Assembly (NCBI RefSeq): GCF_001650905.1
Contig: NZ_LXYG01000020.1
Coordinates: 124,001-188,000, forward strand
Direction: 5' to 3'
Length of the DNA stretch: 64,000 nt
Origin: Balneola sp. EhC07
GTDB taxonomy: Bacteria; Bacteroidota; Rhodothermia; Balneolales; Balneolaceae
Made by a program: the position numbers and the translations under genes. This document shows, in pieces, positions 1 to 9,340 of the stretch. The notes beneath the pieces are model-generated. The model was given only the letters and a program-made list of their open reading frames with translations. It ran no database searches and was not told the DNA's origin. How positions within the stretch are numbered: position 1 is the stretch's first letter; every line of letters starts with the position of its first letter.

Positions 1-1497
1 GAAGATCAGCTTGCTCAGGTTTCACCAACCAAAGGTGCTATTGCTCAGGGACAGATGATCATCCGGAAAGGTGATATCGTAACGCAACAAAGCGCGAATG
101 TTTTAAAAAGTCTATCTGCAAGCAGATCTCAAAATGCCTCTGTTGTTGAAAAATGGCTCCGGTTTTCAGGTGGAGTGATCGCTATTTGTATGATCTCTCT
201 TGTCTTTTTTATGTACTTGTTCTTATACAGAAGACCTATAAGCACCCATAACGGATTATTCTTTTTGGTTTTCCTTACCATGGGGCTGATCGCTTTAGCC
301 AGTGCAATACTACTCCGTTACGATATATCAAATATCTATGTAATTCCGGTTGCCATAGCTCCCATTATTCTGACCATCATTTTTGACTCCAGAGTTGGGA
401 TAATAGCATCGGTAACATTAGCAGCACTGATCGGTTTGGTAAATGGAAATGATTTTGAATTTACTATCGCAACTATTTGTGCCTGTAGTATGGGAGTTTT
501 TTCAGTTAGAGATATTAAAGATCGATCTCAATTCTTCTTTACTACTCCCGGAGTTGTTTTTATCTCATACATAGTAGTGATTGGAGCTTTTTCTCTAACC
601 AAACTGGGTGGATGGGAATCTTTCTTTAGTCAGATTCTATTTATAGGTATCAATTCGCTTTTTATCCTCTTCACTTACCCGATTATTCTTCTTTTTGAAA
701 AACTATTCGGCATAACAACTGATTTTACCCTTCTGGAAATGAGTGATACAAACCGTCCATTGCTAAAAGAGTTAATGAACAAAGCTCCCGGCACTTTCCA
801 TCACAGTTTACAGGTTGCTAATTTATCTGAAGCAGCAGCGGCAGCTATCAAAGCAAATTCATTGTTGTGCAGAGTGGGAGCACTTTATCACGATATCGGA
901 AAAATGGTAAAGCCATCATACTTCGTTGAAAATCAAGGAGGCGGAACCAATGAGCACGATAAGCTAAAGCCACAAATGAGCGCCATGGTTATTAAAGCTC
1001 ACGTTAGTGAAGGTGTTAAAATGGCAGAAGAAGCCGGATTACCAAAAACCATAATCAGTTTTATAGAATCTCACCACGGCACTTCTGTTATCCGGTATTT
1101 TTATGAGAAAGCTAAAGAAGATGACAATCTGAAAGAAATGCTGAATGAAGAACAATTCAGATACGAAGGTCCGCTTCCCTCAACCAAAGAGACCGGAATT
1201 CTATTGTTAGCTGATGGAATTGAAGCTGCTTCAAGAGCGATGAAAAACCCAAACTACAGCAAGCTTGAAAATCTCGTTAATAAAATGGTTGATGACAGGG
1301 TCGCTGAAGATCAGCTAAGTCAATGCCCTTTGACTTTCAGAGACCTGAGCATTATCAAAGAAACATTTATAAACATTCTTGTTGGAGTATATCACGGACG
1401 TATTGAATATCCTGAAGAAAAGAAGGCCAAAAAGAAACTTCAAAATGAAGAAACTCCTCAAGAACAACAGGAACCTTCTGAAAACCAAGGGCAGTAG
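1..1497 (+). CDS. pgpH: 7TM-HD phosphohydrolase (PgpH-type c-di-AMP phosphodiesterase), 5' end missing
   Basis: The reading frame is open from base 1, so the gene begins before the window; about 498 residues are visible. The visible start is the end of the extracellular 7TMR-HDED region, followed by a block of hydrophobic membrane segments (roughly bases 160-720) and a cytoplasmic HD domain. The HDIG motif lies at 889-900, with upstream (HH in PGTFHHS) and downstream (SHHG) metal-binding histidines. Family members such as PgpH hydrolyse the second messenger c-di-AMP at the inner membrane. The C-terminus is a charged K/E/Q-rich tail. It is followed 11 bp later by xerD on the same strand. The family assignment is firm; c-di-AMP as substrate is inferred from the family. 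Confidence 0.9.
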   Translation, partial: EDQLAQVSPTKGAIAQGQMIIRKGDIVTQQSANVLKSLSASRSQNASVVEKWLRFSGGVIAICMISLVFFMYLFLYRRPISTHNGLFFLVFLTMGLIALASAILLRYDISNIYVIPVAIAPIILTIIFDSRVGIIASVTLAALIGLVNGNDFEFTIATICACSMGVFSVRDIKDRSQFFFTTPGVVFISYIVVIGAFSLTKLGGWESFFSQILFIGINSLFILFTYPIILLFEKLFGITTDFTLLEMSDTNRPLLKELMNKAPGTFHHSLQVANLSEAAAAAIKANSLLCRVGALYHDIGKMVKPSYFVENQGGGTNEHDKLKPQMSAMVIKAHVSEGVKMAEEAGLPKTIISFIESHHGTSVIRYFYEKAKEDDNLKEMLNEEQFRYEGPLPSTKETGILLLADGIEAASRAMKNPNYSKLENLVNKMVDDRVAEDQLSQCPLTFRDLSIIKETFINILVGVYHGRIEYPEEKKAKKKLQNEETPQEQQEPSENQGQ

Positions 1498-1508
1498 TCA
1501 CTTAAATA

Positions 1509-2423
1509 ATGGAGAAATTCAAACAAGAAGTTGACCTTTATATACAGTTTATAAAACTCGAGAAAGGTCTCTCTGAAAACTCCATTAATTCTTATAAAAA
1601 TGATATAAGCCGTTATATTGATTATTTAGTTTTTCAAAAGAAAATCTCTGACTTAAGTGGAGTCACTCTTACTCATATAGAAGATTTTTTGGATTACCTG
1701 ATCGACACAGAATGTTTATCTACCAGTTCGCTGGCTCGTAATATTTCCAGCATCAGAAGCTTTCATGAATTTGCCACTGTTGAAGGATTCTCTAAAGCTA
1801 ATCCTGCAGAATTAATTGAACTCCCGAAAAAAGCAAAGAAACTGCCTGAAGTTCTGGATGTAGTAGAAATTGAAGCACTACTTTCATCACCAAATACAGA
1901 AAAACCTGCCGGCATCCGTGATAAAGCTATTCTGGAATGTTTATATGGAACAGGTATGCGTGTAAGCGAACTCACCGGATTAGAAATGGATCGCTTGTTT
2001 TTTGAAATAGGATTTATTCGCGTGATCGGAAAAGGAAATAAAGAACGACTGGTTCCGGTCGGTGAAGTTGCACAGGAAGCCATTGAACATTATGTAGAAC
2101 ATGTGAGGCCTCTGTTCTTTAAACCTCAGAAAGCTGATAAATCAAAAAACAGAGTGTTCTTAAACCAAAGAGGTGGCGCTTTAACCAGAATGAGTATCTG
2201 GAATATTGTTCAAAAAGCTGCAAAAGCTGCTGACATCAAAAAGCCGGTTTATCCTCACATTTTTAGGCATTCTTTTGCCACTCATTTATTAGAAGGCGGA
2301 GCCGATCTCAGAGCAGTTCAGGAAATGCTGGGACATGCTTCTATTCTTACTACGGAAATTTATACCCATATCGACCGTTCTTTTTTGCATCAAGTACACA
2401 AAGAATTTCACCCACGAGCTTAA
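1509..2423 (+). CDS. xerD: Site-specific tyrosine recombinase XerD
   Basis: A 304-residue tyrosine recombinase with an N-terminal SAM-like core-binding domain (residues 1-90) and a C-terminal catalytic domain. The full catalytic set is visible: Arg151 (GTGMRVSEL), Lys175, His250 and Arg253 (HIFRHSFATH), His276 (LGHAS) and nucleophile Tyr285 (EIYTHID). XerC/XerD resolve chromosome dimers at dif. The size and the compact C-terminus match housekeeping Xer proteins rather than phage integrases, and no integrated element surrounds it. XerD is preferred over XerC by overall resemblance only; this call is less sure than the family. Confidence 0.9.
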   Translation: MEKFKQEVDLYIQFIKLEKGLSENSINSYKNDISRYIDYLVFQKKISDLSGVTLTHIEDFLDYLIDTECLSTSSLARNISSIRSFHEFATVEGFSKANPAELIELPKKAKKLPEVLDVVEIEALLSSPNTEKPAGIRDKAILECLYGTGMRVSELTGLEMDRLFFEIGFIRVIGKGNKERLVPVGEVAQEAIEHYVEHVRPLFFKPQKADKSKNRVFLNQRGGALTRMSIWNIVQKAAKAADIKKPVYPHIFRHSFATHLLEGGADLRAVQEMLGHASILTTEIYTHIDRSFLHQVHKEFHPRA

Positions 2424-2428
2424 TTATT

Positions 2429-4111
2429 ATGACACGATTCTTATTTCTTCTTTTATTTCTTATCCCGACAAGTTTATTAAATGGACAGTCCCGCTCCACT
2501 CAGGTTTACGATAACGGGCTGGTTGTATCTGCTGAAGTCTACGCATCAGAAGTAGGTAAACAAATTCTTCAACAGGGAGGTAATGCCGTTGATGCTGCAG
2601 TTGCAGTTCAATTTGCATTAGCGGTTACTCTGCCCAGAGCCGGAAATATTGGCGGTGGTGGTTTCATGGTAATTCAGTTAGCAGATGGCACATCCACTAC
2701 ACTGGATTTCAGAGAAAAAGCTCCTCAAAGAGCCTCCAGAAATATGTACGTTCGAAATGGAGAATTTGATCCCGAGCTTAGCTGGGAAGGTATTTTGGCA
2801 TCTGGCGTTCCCGGAACGGTCGACGGTATGGTTACCGCATTAGAAAGATATGGGAGAATGCCGCTGGAGCTTGTAATTCAACCTGCAATCGATCTTGCTC
2901 AAAATGGATATTACTTGTCATACACTCAGGCACAAGAGTTGAATAGCCGGTTTAACACCTTCAGTAAATATGAAGGCTCCAAAAAATACTTTACAAAAGA
3001 AGACGGAACTCCTTTCAAAGAAGGTGATCTGTTTATTCAGAAAGATCTCTCAGAAGTTCTTGAACAAATAGCCAGATACGGACGTGACGGTTTCTATTCC
3101 GGATCAGTAGCAGATGCTATTGTGCAGCAAATGAGAGAAATGGGTGGATTAATATCTTATTCAGATCTAAGAAATTACAGCAGCAAATGGCGTGAACCTG
3201 TAAAAGCACGTTTCCAGGATTATGAATTGTCAATTATGCCTCCACCCAGTAGCGGAAGCATTGCTGTATATCAAATTTTAGATATGATGGATGACTATGC
3301 TCTTTCAGAGTTGGGACATAATTCAGCCGACTATGTTCATCTAATGGCAGAATCTATGAGACGAGCTTTTGCTGATCGCTCCTTTTATTTGGGAGATCCT
3401 GACTTTAACGACATTCCCAAACAAGATCTGCTAGATCCAAAATATAATCATGCACGAATGATAGATTTCTCTATGGATACTATCACTCATTCTTCTGCCC
3501 TTTCTCACGGAGAATTCTCAAACAATTACGAGTCTGATGAAACCACTCACTTTTCCATTATTGATCGGGATGGAAACGCCGTAGCAGTTACAACTACACT
3601 TAACGGATCTTTCGGAAGCAAAGTGGCTGTTAACGGAGCCGGCTTTCTTTTAAATAACGAAATGGACGATTTTTCAGCTCAACCCGGCGAACCAAATGCA
3701 TATGGCCTGATAGGAGGCGAAGCCAACTCCATTGAACCCGGCAAAAGAATGCTTAGCAGTATGACTCCTACAATAGTTACTAAAGATGGAAAGGTCAGAA
3801 TGATACTGGGAGCGGCTGGCGGTCCAAGAATAATTACAGCGACTCTTCAGAACTTTTTAAACATCGCTGTGTTCGGCATGAATGCTCAGGAAGCAATTGC
3901 TGCAAACAGAGTCCATCACCAATGGTTACCTGATATTCTTTTTTATGAAAACTATGGATTGAGCCCGGATACTATTCGCCTGTTGGAACAAAAAGGGCAC
4001 CAACTCAGAACCATGTCAATTGCCCGGGGACATTTAATTTATATCGACCCGGATGGAAAGAAATCAAGTGGTGTAGATCCACGGGGTGACGGGCACGCTG
4101 CCGGTTTTTGA
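2429..4111 (+). CDS. ggt: Gamma-glutamyltransferase (secreted)
   Basis: A 560-residue proenzyme with an N-terminal signal peptide (hydrophobic stretch to about residue 18), so probably exported to the periplasm. It hydrolyses or transfers the gamma-glutamyl group of glutathione-like compounds. The autoprocessing site is visible as TTHFSIID, with the nucleophile Thr at about residue 372. The small-subunit motif with SSMTPTIV and GAAGGPRI follows. The start lies 5 bp after the xerD stop, so the two may be cotranscribed. The 3' end is followed by a perfect palindrome (4115-4158). The pxpABC genes about 9 kb away could use 5-oxoproline derived from related chemistry. Confidence 0.95.
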   Translation: MTRFLFLLLFLIPTSLLNGQSRSTQVYDNGLVVSAEVYASEVGKQILQQGGNAVDAAVAVQFALAVTLPRAGNIGGGGFMVIQLADGTSTTLDFREKAPQRASRNMYVRNGEFDPELSWEGILASGVPGTVDGMVTALERYGRMPLELVIQPAIDLAQNGYYLSYTQAQELNSRFNTFSKYEGSKKYFTKEDGTPFKEGDLFIQKDLSEVLEQIARYGRDGFYSGSVADAIVQQMREMGGLISYSDLRNYSSKWREPVKARFQDYELSIMPPPSSGSIAVYQILDMMDDYALSELGHNSADYVHLMAESMRRAFADRSFYLGDPDFNDIPKQDLLDPKYNHARMIDFSMDTITHSSALSHGEFSNNYESDETTHFSIIDRDGNAVAVTTTLNGSFGSKVAVNGAGFLLNNEMDDFSAQPGEPNAYGLIGGEANSIEPGKRMLSSMTPTIVTKDGKVRMILGAAGGPRIITATLQNFLNIAVFGMNAQEAIAANRVHHQWLPDILFYENYGLSPDTIRLLEQKGHQLRTMSIARGHLIYIDPDGKKSSGVDPRGDGHAAGF

Positions 4112-4114
4112 CCT

Positions 4115-4158
4115 TCCAAACCGTAGGGACAATTCATGAATTGTCCCTACGGTTTGGA
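4115..4158. repeat. Perfect 44-bp palindrome, REP-like and probable bidirectional terminator
   Basis: Bases 4115-4136 are exactly the reverse complement of 4137-4158, centred on the dyad ATTCATGAAT. It fills nearly all of the 49-bp gap between the convergent ggt and ytxJ genes. Such a structure would form a strong hairpin on either strand. The core GTAGGGACAATTCATG resembles, from memory, widespread REP-type palindromes with the GTAGGGGCAATTCATG pattern seen in many unrelated genomes. That resemblance needs a search. Confidence 0.85.
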
Positions 4159-4160
4159 TT

Positions 4161-4556
4161 CTAAATATGGCTCAATACATTCTTCGCAGTTACTGAATTG
4201 TGTGAATCGTGCCAGATCACTCCTCCCTTATTCAAGACAAATATTTGTGGTGATTCATGTCTCACATTAACCCTTTCAGCAAAACTTTTTGAAATAGCAC
4301 GTTCGCTGATCACATCTATTAAATGAAAATCTATTTCCGGATTACCAAGAAGTTCCTGGTCATTCAAATTTCGAAGAGCAAAATAGCTCACTCCGCAACT
4401 CGGGCTGTGTTTGTACACAATCTGCTTGCGCTCGTTTGAAGATCTCAGAATTTTATCTATCTCCTCTTCAGATGAAACATGATTCCAGACACTCTCCTCT
4501 TCTGAAGGAGCTTCCACTCCGGTAAATGCATTAGCAAGTTTTTCTAAAAATCCCAT
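4161..4556 (-). CDS. ytxJ: Monothiol bacilliredoxin-like protein (YtxJ/BrxC, DUF2847)
   Basis: A small thioredoxin-fold protein of 131 residues when started at the ATG at 4556; a longer TTG start at 4571 is less likely. The redox motif is HSPSCGVS with a single active cysteine, which matches the YtxJ/BrxC family (usual motif near TCPIS). These proteins remove bacillithiol from S-bacillithiolated proteins. The presence of the gene suggests the organism makes bacillithiol, as many FCB bacteria do. No bacillithiol synthesis gene is in the window; the DinB-like protein at 11496 belongs to a superfamily that includes thiol transferases. Confidence 0.75.
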   Translation of the reverse strand: MGFLEKLANAFTGVEAPSEEESVWNHVSSEEEIDKILRSSNERKQIVYKHSPSCGVSYFALRNLNDQELLGNPEIDFHLIDVISERAISKSFAERVNVRHESPQIFVLNKGGVIWHDSHNSVTAKNVLSHI

Positions 4557-4657
4557 TGTGCTATTTTTCAATAAATATATTACAATTATGACACTTTATG
4601 GAACTCATCTCCTGAATCATTCATTATATGTACTAAACTAACAAACGATTGGAGACT

Positions 4658-5368
4658 ATGGATACAAAATTACAAGGTTACTGGTTAGGACATTCCGCAT
4701 TTAAATTTGTAAGCCCAAAAGGAAATATAATTTATGTCGATCCTTTTTTGAAGGACAACCCCTCTACTCCGGACGCGCTTAAAGAAGTAGAGAAAGCAGA
4801 TTTCATTTTGCTCACTCATGGACATGAAGATCATGTTGGTGATACATTAGAAATTGCAAAGAAGACCGGATGTAAAGTAGTTGGTATAGTTGAACTGATT
4901 GGCTTATTAACAGATAAAGGTCTAAGTGAAGATCAAGCCGTAGCTTTCAATAAAGGTGGTACGGTTCGTTTTGATGATTTTTCCGTAACCATGGTATCTG
5001 CAAACCACAGCTCTTCTTTTGATGGTAAATATGCCGGGGATCCAGCCGGATTAGTACTTTCCTTTGAAGATGACCTATGCATTTACCATATGGGTGATAC
5101 TAATATTTTTACTGACCTGACTTTATATGGAGAGTTGTATGAGCCACATGTAGTTTTAGCTCCAATTGGAGATCATTTTACAATGGGACCTCAGGAAGCT
5201 GCTTATGCTGTTGAAATGGTTAATCCAAATTTAGCTGTTCCAATACACTATGGAACCTGGCCTCCAATTGATTCTGATCCGAATGAATTTAAAGAAGTGC
5301 TGCAAGAAATTTCAGATGTAGAGGTTTTAATTCCTGATGTCGGTAAAGAATTCTTAAACACTGACTGA
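4658..5368 (+). CDS. UPF0173-type metal-dependent hydrolase (metallo-beta-lactamase fold)
   Basis: About 236 residues of MBL-fold protein. It opens with the typical GHSAFKF strand and carries the metal motif THGHEDHVGD (HxHxDH), a later histidine in ANHSSS, an aspartate in GDTNIF and the final histidine in PIHYGTW. This order is characteristic of UPF0173 hydrolases, whose substrate is unknown. I start it at the ATG at 4658, preceded closely by GGAG; an in-frame TTG at 4649 is an alternative. It has no signal peptide, so it is cytoplasmic. It converges on the next gene with only 3 bp between the stops. Confidence 0.85.
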   Translation: MDTKLQGYWLGHSAFKFVSPKGNIIYVDPFLKDNPSTPDALKEVEKADFILLTHGHEDHVGDTLEIAKKTGCKVVGIVELIGLLTDKGLSEDQAVAFNKGGTVRFDDFSVTMVSANHSSSFDGKYAGDPAGLVLSFEDDLCIYHMGDTNIFTDLTLYGELYEPHVVLAPIGDHFTMGPQEAAYAVEMVNPNLAVPIHYGTWPPIDSDPNEFKEVLQEISDVEVLIPDVGKEFLNTD

Positions 5369-5371
5369 GTT

Positions 5372-6712
5372 TTAAGATTGTCCTTTTAATTCGGTTTCAT
5401 CTTTTAGCCGAAGATGGAAGAATTTTATATCATCATCCCGAATTACGGAAACACTGAAGCTCCTTGTTGAATGGAAAAGCTCAAGAAGTTCATTTAAACT
5501 GTATTTAGCTACCGGTTCAAAGTTTATTTCATAAAGAACATCATTTGCCTGAATACCGATCTTTTCGGCGATGGAATTTTCACGCACCTTTGAGACAATA
5601 TAATAAGGAAGCCTTAAAAAAGGAGTCGTAATCTCCAGTCCGCTGGTGTTGTAGCTAAAGTCGTCTTTAAAATCGCTGTTTGGCCGAAGTAACATACTTG
5701 GCTCATTATAATTGAATATTACACTAAATCTTCTGAAAAAGTCAGCTCCGATACTACCGTTTCTGTTTCCTCTGTTTGCAACCTGTCTGATGCCTTCAAT
5801 ATCCGGATATGCAATTATTGGATAATCCAGCTCTAACCCATTAACTGAAAGTTTTCTAGCTCTCCCTATGTCTCCATAAATTTCTCCGCTCAACCCACTA
5901 CCCAAATATGATCGAACAGTTTTAGAAGGAATATGAATGCCTTCCTTAGAATTGGGATACAAGAAGATATTATGACTTGCTCCTGAATCTATTAAAAGCT
6001 TTACATCAATATTAGTAGAGTCGCTTTGAGTAATCTCTGCATTCATATAAATTTTATAGTCATGCTTCTCTAAAGGAACATAAACCCATTTTTTATCCTT
6101 CTTTTTTTCTTCATATTTCTCTTTGAAGTAATCAGGATCATGAAAGTAGAGTTTCTCAGATTTGTAATCTATTTCGACTATAAAATTTTCAAATATATCA
6201 TAACCCATCAGGCCGTTTACTCTTCTGCCCATAAAATTTGAAAGTCGAAGAACACTTTCCATTAATAGTACCACAGAATGGTTTTCACCCTCGATCCCAT
6301 CCAGATAAATTTCATTGTTGCCGGATGTGAGTGCCGATATAGGACCACCGTTTCCTAATCCACTTAGCTCAATATCACCTTCGTAATTAATAGTAAAGCT
6401 TTGGTCTTCTCCCAATTCCGTGATAACCGTTCGACCGGCTCCGGTATCCAGAATAAAGTACAAATCACCGGAGTCATTAATTTGTGTTGGAATGACAACA
6501 AGATTATTAATCAGATCAAAAGACATTGAGACAGTGCCTTTATGAAGCTTTTCAATTCTGATATCTCGCTCCTCTCGATTACCTTCTAAAACATGCTTAG
6601 TGCAATTCAAAGAAAATAATACAGCCCCAAAAACCAATATGAATATCTTGTTATTCTTCAAATTCTTTTTTTTGATGGATACGCAATGTGTCTTAAGTGT
6701 TGCAAATAGCAT
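5372..6712 (-). CDS. Retropepsin-like aspartyl protease with C-terminal PDZ domain, membrane or lipid anchored
   Basis: About 446 residues from the ATG at 6712; a TTG at 6754 would add 14. A hydrophobic segment ending in SLNC near the N-terminus suggests export and possibly lipid attachment. Two aspartyl protease half-sites are visible, FILDTGAGRTV and LLIDSGASHNI, so both lobes are in one chain as in pepsins. Flap-like GLGNGG and GSGLSG follow. The last ~90 residues form a PDZ domain (YYIVSKVRENSIAEKIGI). Bacteroidota-type PDZ-aspartyl proteases of this kind are common but poorly studied. It is 87 bp downstream of the TPR gene on the same strand and may be cotranscribed with it. Confidence 0.8.
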   Translation of the reverse strand: MLFATLKTHCVSIKKKNLKNNKIFILVFGAVLFSLNCTKHVLEGNREERDIRIEKLHKGTVSMSFDLINNLVVIPTQINDSGDLYFILDTGAGRTVITELGEDQSFTINYEGDIELSGLGNGGPISALTSGNNEIYLDGIEGENHSVVLLMESVLRLSNFMGRRVNGLMGYDIFENFIVEIDYKSEKLYFHDPDYFKEKYEEKKKDKKWVYVPLEKHDYKIYMNAEITQSDSTNIDVKLLIDSGASHNIFLYPNSKEGIHIPSKTVRSYLGSGLSGEIYGDIGRARKLSVNGLELDYPIIAYPDIEGIRQVANRGNRNGSIGADFFRRFSVIFNYNEPSMLLRPNSDFKDDFSYNTSGLEITTPFLRLPYYIVSKVRENSIAEKIGIQANDVLYEINFEPVAKYSLNELLELFHSTRSFSVSVIRDDDIKFFHLRLKDETELKGQS

Positions 6713-6799
6713 ATTAATTAGTTCTGTAACTTTTCCAAAACTTCTTTTATACAATCCTATCGGTTTTGGTTTATTACAACAGATGCTTCACCTTTCTGT

Positions 6800-8377
6800 T
6801 CAGAATCTGGAACCCCGAATCCAGGTGTCCGATCTTTTCCAGCTTTTCTGAAATTTTAAATCTAATTCTGAATCATTTTTACCCTGAGCTTTTAAAGCTT
6901 GTTGTATTCCAAATAAAGACCAGCCATTATTCGGATGATTTTCTAACTCTTTTTCATGCACTTCTATTGCCCTATCATGTTCTTCTGTCTCCAGCAAAAG
7001 AGCTCCGTACCAGTGTCTTGGAGAAAATGGTATCGGTTCCGGTTCATCATACGCTAAAGAATCGTAGTATTTTATTGCCTGTTTGAATGATTCTTCAGCT
7101 TTTTCGAGCTCTCCTTTTTCCCAGAATATTTCTCCTTCTAAAATATAACCCACCGTACTCAAAAGGTTTTCAGCGGAATGAAATCTGAATCTAGCGGAAG
7201 AAGTTGAAGCTTCTTCTAAAATTTTTTCTTTCATCTCAATTGCTTTCTCTTCATCATCGTTTTTTAAAGAAGCATAACCCTGAGCAAAATCCCACATCCC
7301 ACCATGTACAGAATGTGACGGTCTGTCTTCTATAGCCGGCACTTCATCAAATCTTCCAAACCGTATCAATGTGAGTACATGATACATGTTATTTCCGGTA
7401 AGTTTAGCGTAATCCTTTCCGGCTTGTATCGCTACCGCTCCTTGTCCATCCATACTAGCTGCAAAAGCCAACATATGCAGATTATGAGATGGATAAATAG
7501 CAAATCCTTCTCCCACGGATGCTTTCATATCAGAATGCCACGCCATAATATTTGCAGTTACAGCATCTCCCCAACGTCCGATTTCATTCCATGTATGCGA
7601 AGGCATATGATTAATATGACTTGCCCCCGGAATTGAAGTTCCAATATATTCAGCGCATGGTTCTGCCCATTCGGGGTTTTGCGTTGACTCTGTAGCATGA
7701 ATATATAAATGACAAGCTCCCGGATGCTTGATATCCGTTTCTAATATTCCTTCCAGCACAGAGTGTAGTTTTTCTACATCAGGATCGTTCACATCTCTGG
7801 TTCCTCTTCTTGGCTCTAATAAAAACAAAGATTCTGCATATAGTGTAGCTATATCCAGATCATTCGGATATTTTTGGGACAGTTTCGCCATTTCCTTTGA
7901 GTAAAGAGTATCCTGAACTGCTCTGGTTCCCCGATCATAATCTTTGATATATCTAACTGAAAAAGCTTTTATAAGGTCTTTTTCTTTATCACTGCCGTTA
8001 TTCTCTGAAACTTCTATCGCTTCCTGAATTTTCTCATAAGCTCTGGGGGCCTCAGCTGTAGTCATTGCGCCGTTCAGATAAGATCCCCACGCCCATGCTT
8101 CTCCCCAATAACAAACTGCACATTCAGGATCTGCTTTTTGGGCTTCCCGAAACGAACGAGCCGCATCTACTTTTGTAAATGCATACATCATCTGAAAACC
8201 CTGATTGAAATAGGCTTGTGCTTTTTTATTATCTGATGAGATCGGATATTCAAAATCTCCCAAGGCTACATCAAAGAGAAGAATCGGCTCATCAAAATCG
8301 GATGGATAATTTACATCCTGAGCGATAAGTATAACCGGAAAGAGCGGTAACATCATTAAAAAAATAACTTTTCTCAT
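6800..8377 (-). CDS. Exported TPR protein with conserved His/Cys set, function unknown
   Basis: A 525-residue protein with a signal peptide (to about residue 19) and several TPR motifs at both ends: residues 50-110, and near the C-terminus the helices around YYDSLAYDEPEP and EVHEKELENHPNN. The middle is not ordinary TPR. It contains CAVC (Cys86, Cys89), HLYIHATE (His223, His227), SHINHMPSHTW (His254, His257, His261) and PSHNLHML (His298, His301). I recall this set of motifs from a widespread family simply annotated as TPR proteins, but no function is known to me. The clustered histidines suggest metal binding or catalysis, which is inference. Confidence 0.75.
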   Translation of the reverse strand: MRKVIFLMMLPLFPVILIAQDVNYPSDFDEPILLFDVALGDFEYPISSDNKKAQAYFNQGFQMMYAFTKVDAARSFREAQKADPECAVCYWGEAWAWGSYLNGAMTTAEAPRAYEKIQEAIEVSENNGSDKEKDLIKAFSVRYIKDYDRGTRAVQDTLYSKEMAKLSQKYPNDLDIATLYAESLFLLEPRRGTRDVNDPDVEKLHSVLEGILETDIKHPGACHLYIHATESTQNPEWAEPCAEYIGTSIPGASHINHMPSHTWNEIGRWGDAVTANIMAWHSDMKASVGEGFAIYPSHNLHMLAFAASMDGQGAVAIQAGKDYAKLTGNNMYHVLTLIRFGRFDEVPAIEDRPSHSVHGGMWDFAQGYASLKNDDEEKAIEMKEKILEEASTSSARFRFHSAENLLSTVGYILEGEIFWEKGELEKAEESFKQAIKYYDSLAYDEPEPIPFSPRHWYGALLLETEEHDRAIEVHEKELENHPNNGWSLFGIQQALKAQGKNDSELDLKFQKSWKRSDTWIRGSRF

Positions 8378-8506
8378 AGTAAAAATATTGAACTCTAGTT
8401 TTCAGATTATAATAGATAAACAGCGTCTAAAAAGTAAATGTTTGTACCCTGACATTTGAATCTATGTTGTATATCTTGAGTTAAAATTAATTTCAAACAA
8501 TCTTCT

Positions 8507-9226
8507 ATGGCTGACTTGATTGGTGTTTTCGCTTTAATTGTAGGACTTGAGCTCGTTCTCGGTGTTGATAATATTCTTGTTATTACTATTCTTGTAAGTC
8601 GGCTTGAGGAAAAATATCAGCAGCGTGCGAGAGTAATAGGGCTGGTTCTTGCCATGGTAGCTAGAATTGTTTTACTGTTTCTACTGCTACAGCTCACTGA
8701 ACTGACGAATCCGATCGTAATGGGCTTATCTGTCAGAGATCTGATACTAATTATCGGGGGATTATTTCTTCTCTACAAAGCAGTGAAAGAAATTCATAAT
8801 ACCATTGAACTAAAAGACGAACACGATGCTGCAAAAAATGTCAAAGATTCTTTCAGTTCGGTAATTACTCAAATTGTGCTCCTAGATATGGTCTTTTCTG
8901 TTGATTCAGTAATAACAGCTATAGGGTTAACAGATGTAGTTTGGGTTATTGTTACTGCAGTTATTTTAGCCTTTGTTGTGATCTTAATTTTTGCAAAACC
9001 AATAGGTGAGTTCATCCTCGAAAATCCGGCGCTGAAAATTCTTGCTCTCTCATTTTTGATCACCATTGGAATAACCATTTTTATGGAGGGTTTACACAAA
9101 GAAATCCCTAAAGCGTATATCTATCTTCCAATGGGTTTTGCTCTATTTGTGGAACTACTTCAAATGCGATATTCAAAAAATAAACAAGATTATAATCAGG
9201 AACTCAAAGATAAACTTCCGGATTAA
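8507..9226 (+). CDS. terC: TerC-family integral membrane protein
   Basis: A 239-residue polytopic membrane protein with about seven hydrophobic segments. The family signature is clear: an acidic residue in a membrane helix in GLELVLGVDNILV, repeated in the second half as DMVFSVDSVITAIG. TerC/Alx/YkoY proteins are linked to manganese export and metal loading of secreted proteins. The specific substrate here is inferred. It stands alone, 129 bp from the divergent TPR gene. Confidence 0.9.
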   Translation: MADLIGVFALIVGLELVLGVDNILVITILVSRLEEKYQQRARVIGLVLAMVARIVLLFLLLQLTELTNPIVMGLSVRDLILIIGGLFLLYKAVKEIHNTIELKDEHDAAKNVKDSFSSVITQIVLLDMVFSVDSVITAIGLTDVVWVIVTAVILAFVVILIFAKPIGEFILENPALKILALSFLITIGITIFMEGLHKEIPKAYIYLPMGFALFVELLQMRYSKNKQDYNQELKDKLPD

Positions 9227-9340
9227 GCATTATTGATCACTCAATTATAGAGATTGGTTTTCATCCAATGAGCAAACTTTTACTTTTTTAAAGAAACTAC
9301 ATCAGTATAATTGTTCAAATACTAACTATTACATTTATCC

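Noticed and set aside
1763-2083. Antisense reading frame inside xerD
   Set aside because: It is the shadow of a strongly conserved gene and has no start signal or known domain; the same holds for other frames opposite real genes.
1509-2423. Tyrosine recombinase as sign of an integrated element
   Set aside because: It is a housekeeping-sized XerD with no attachment sites, phage genes or compositional change around it.
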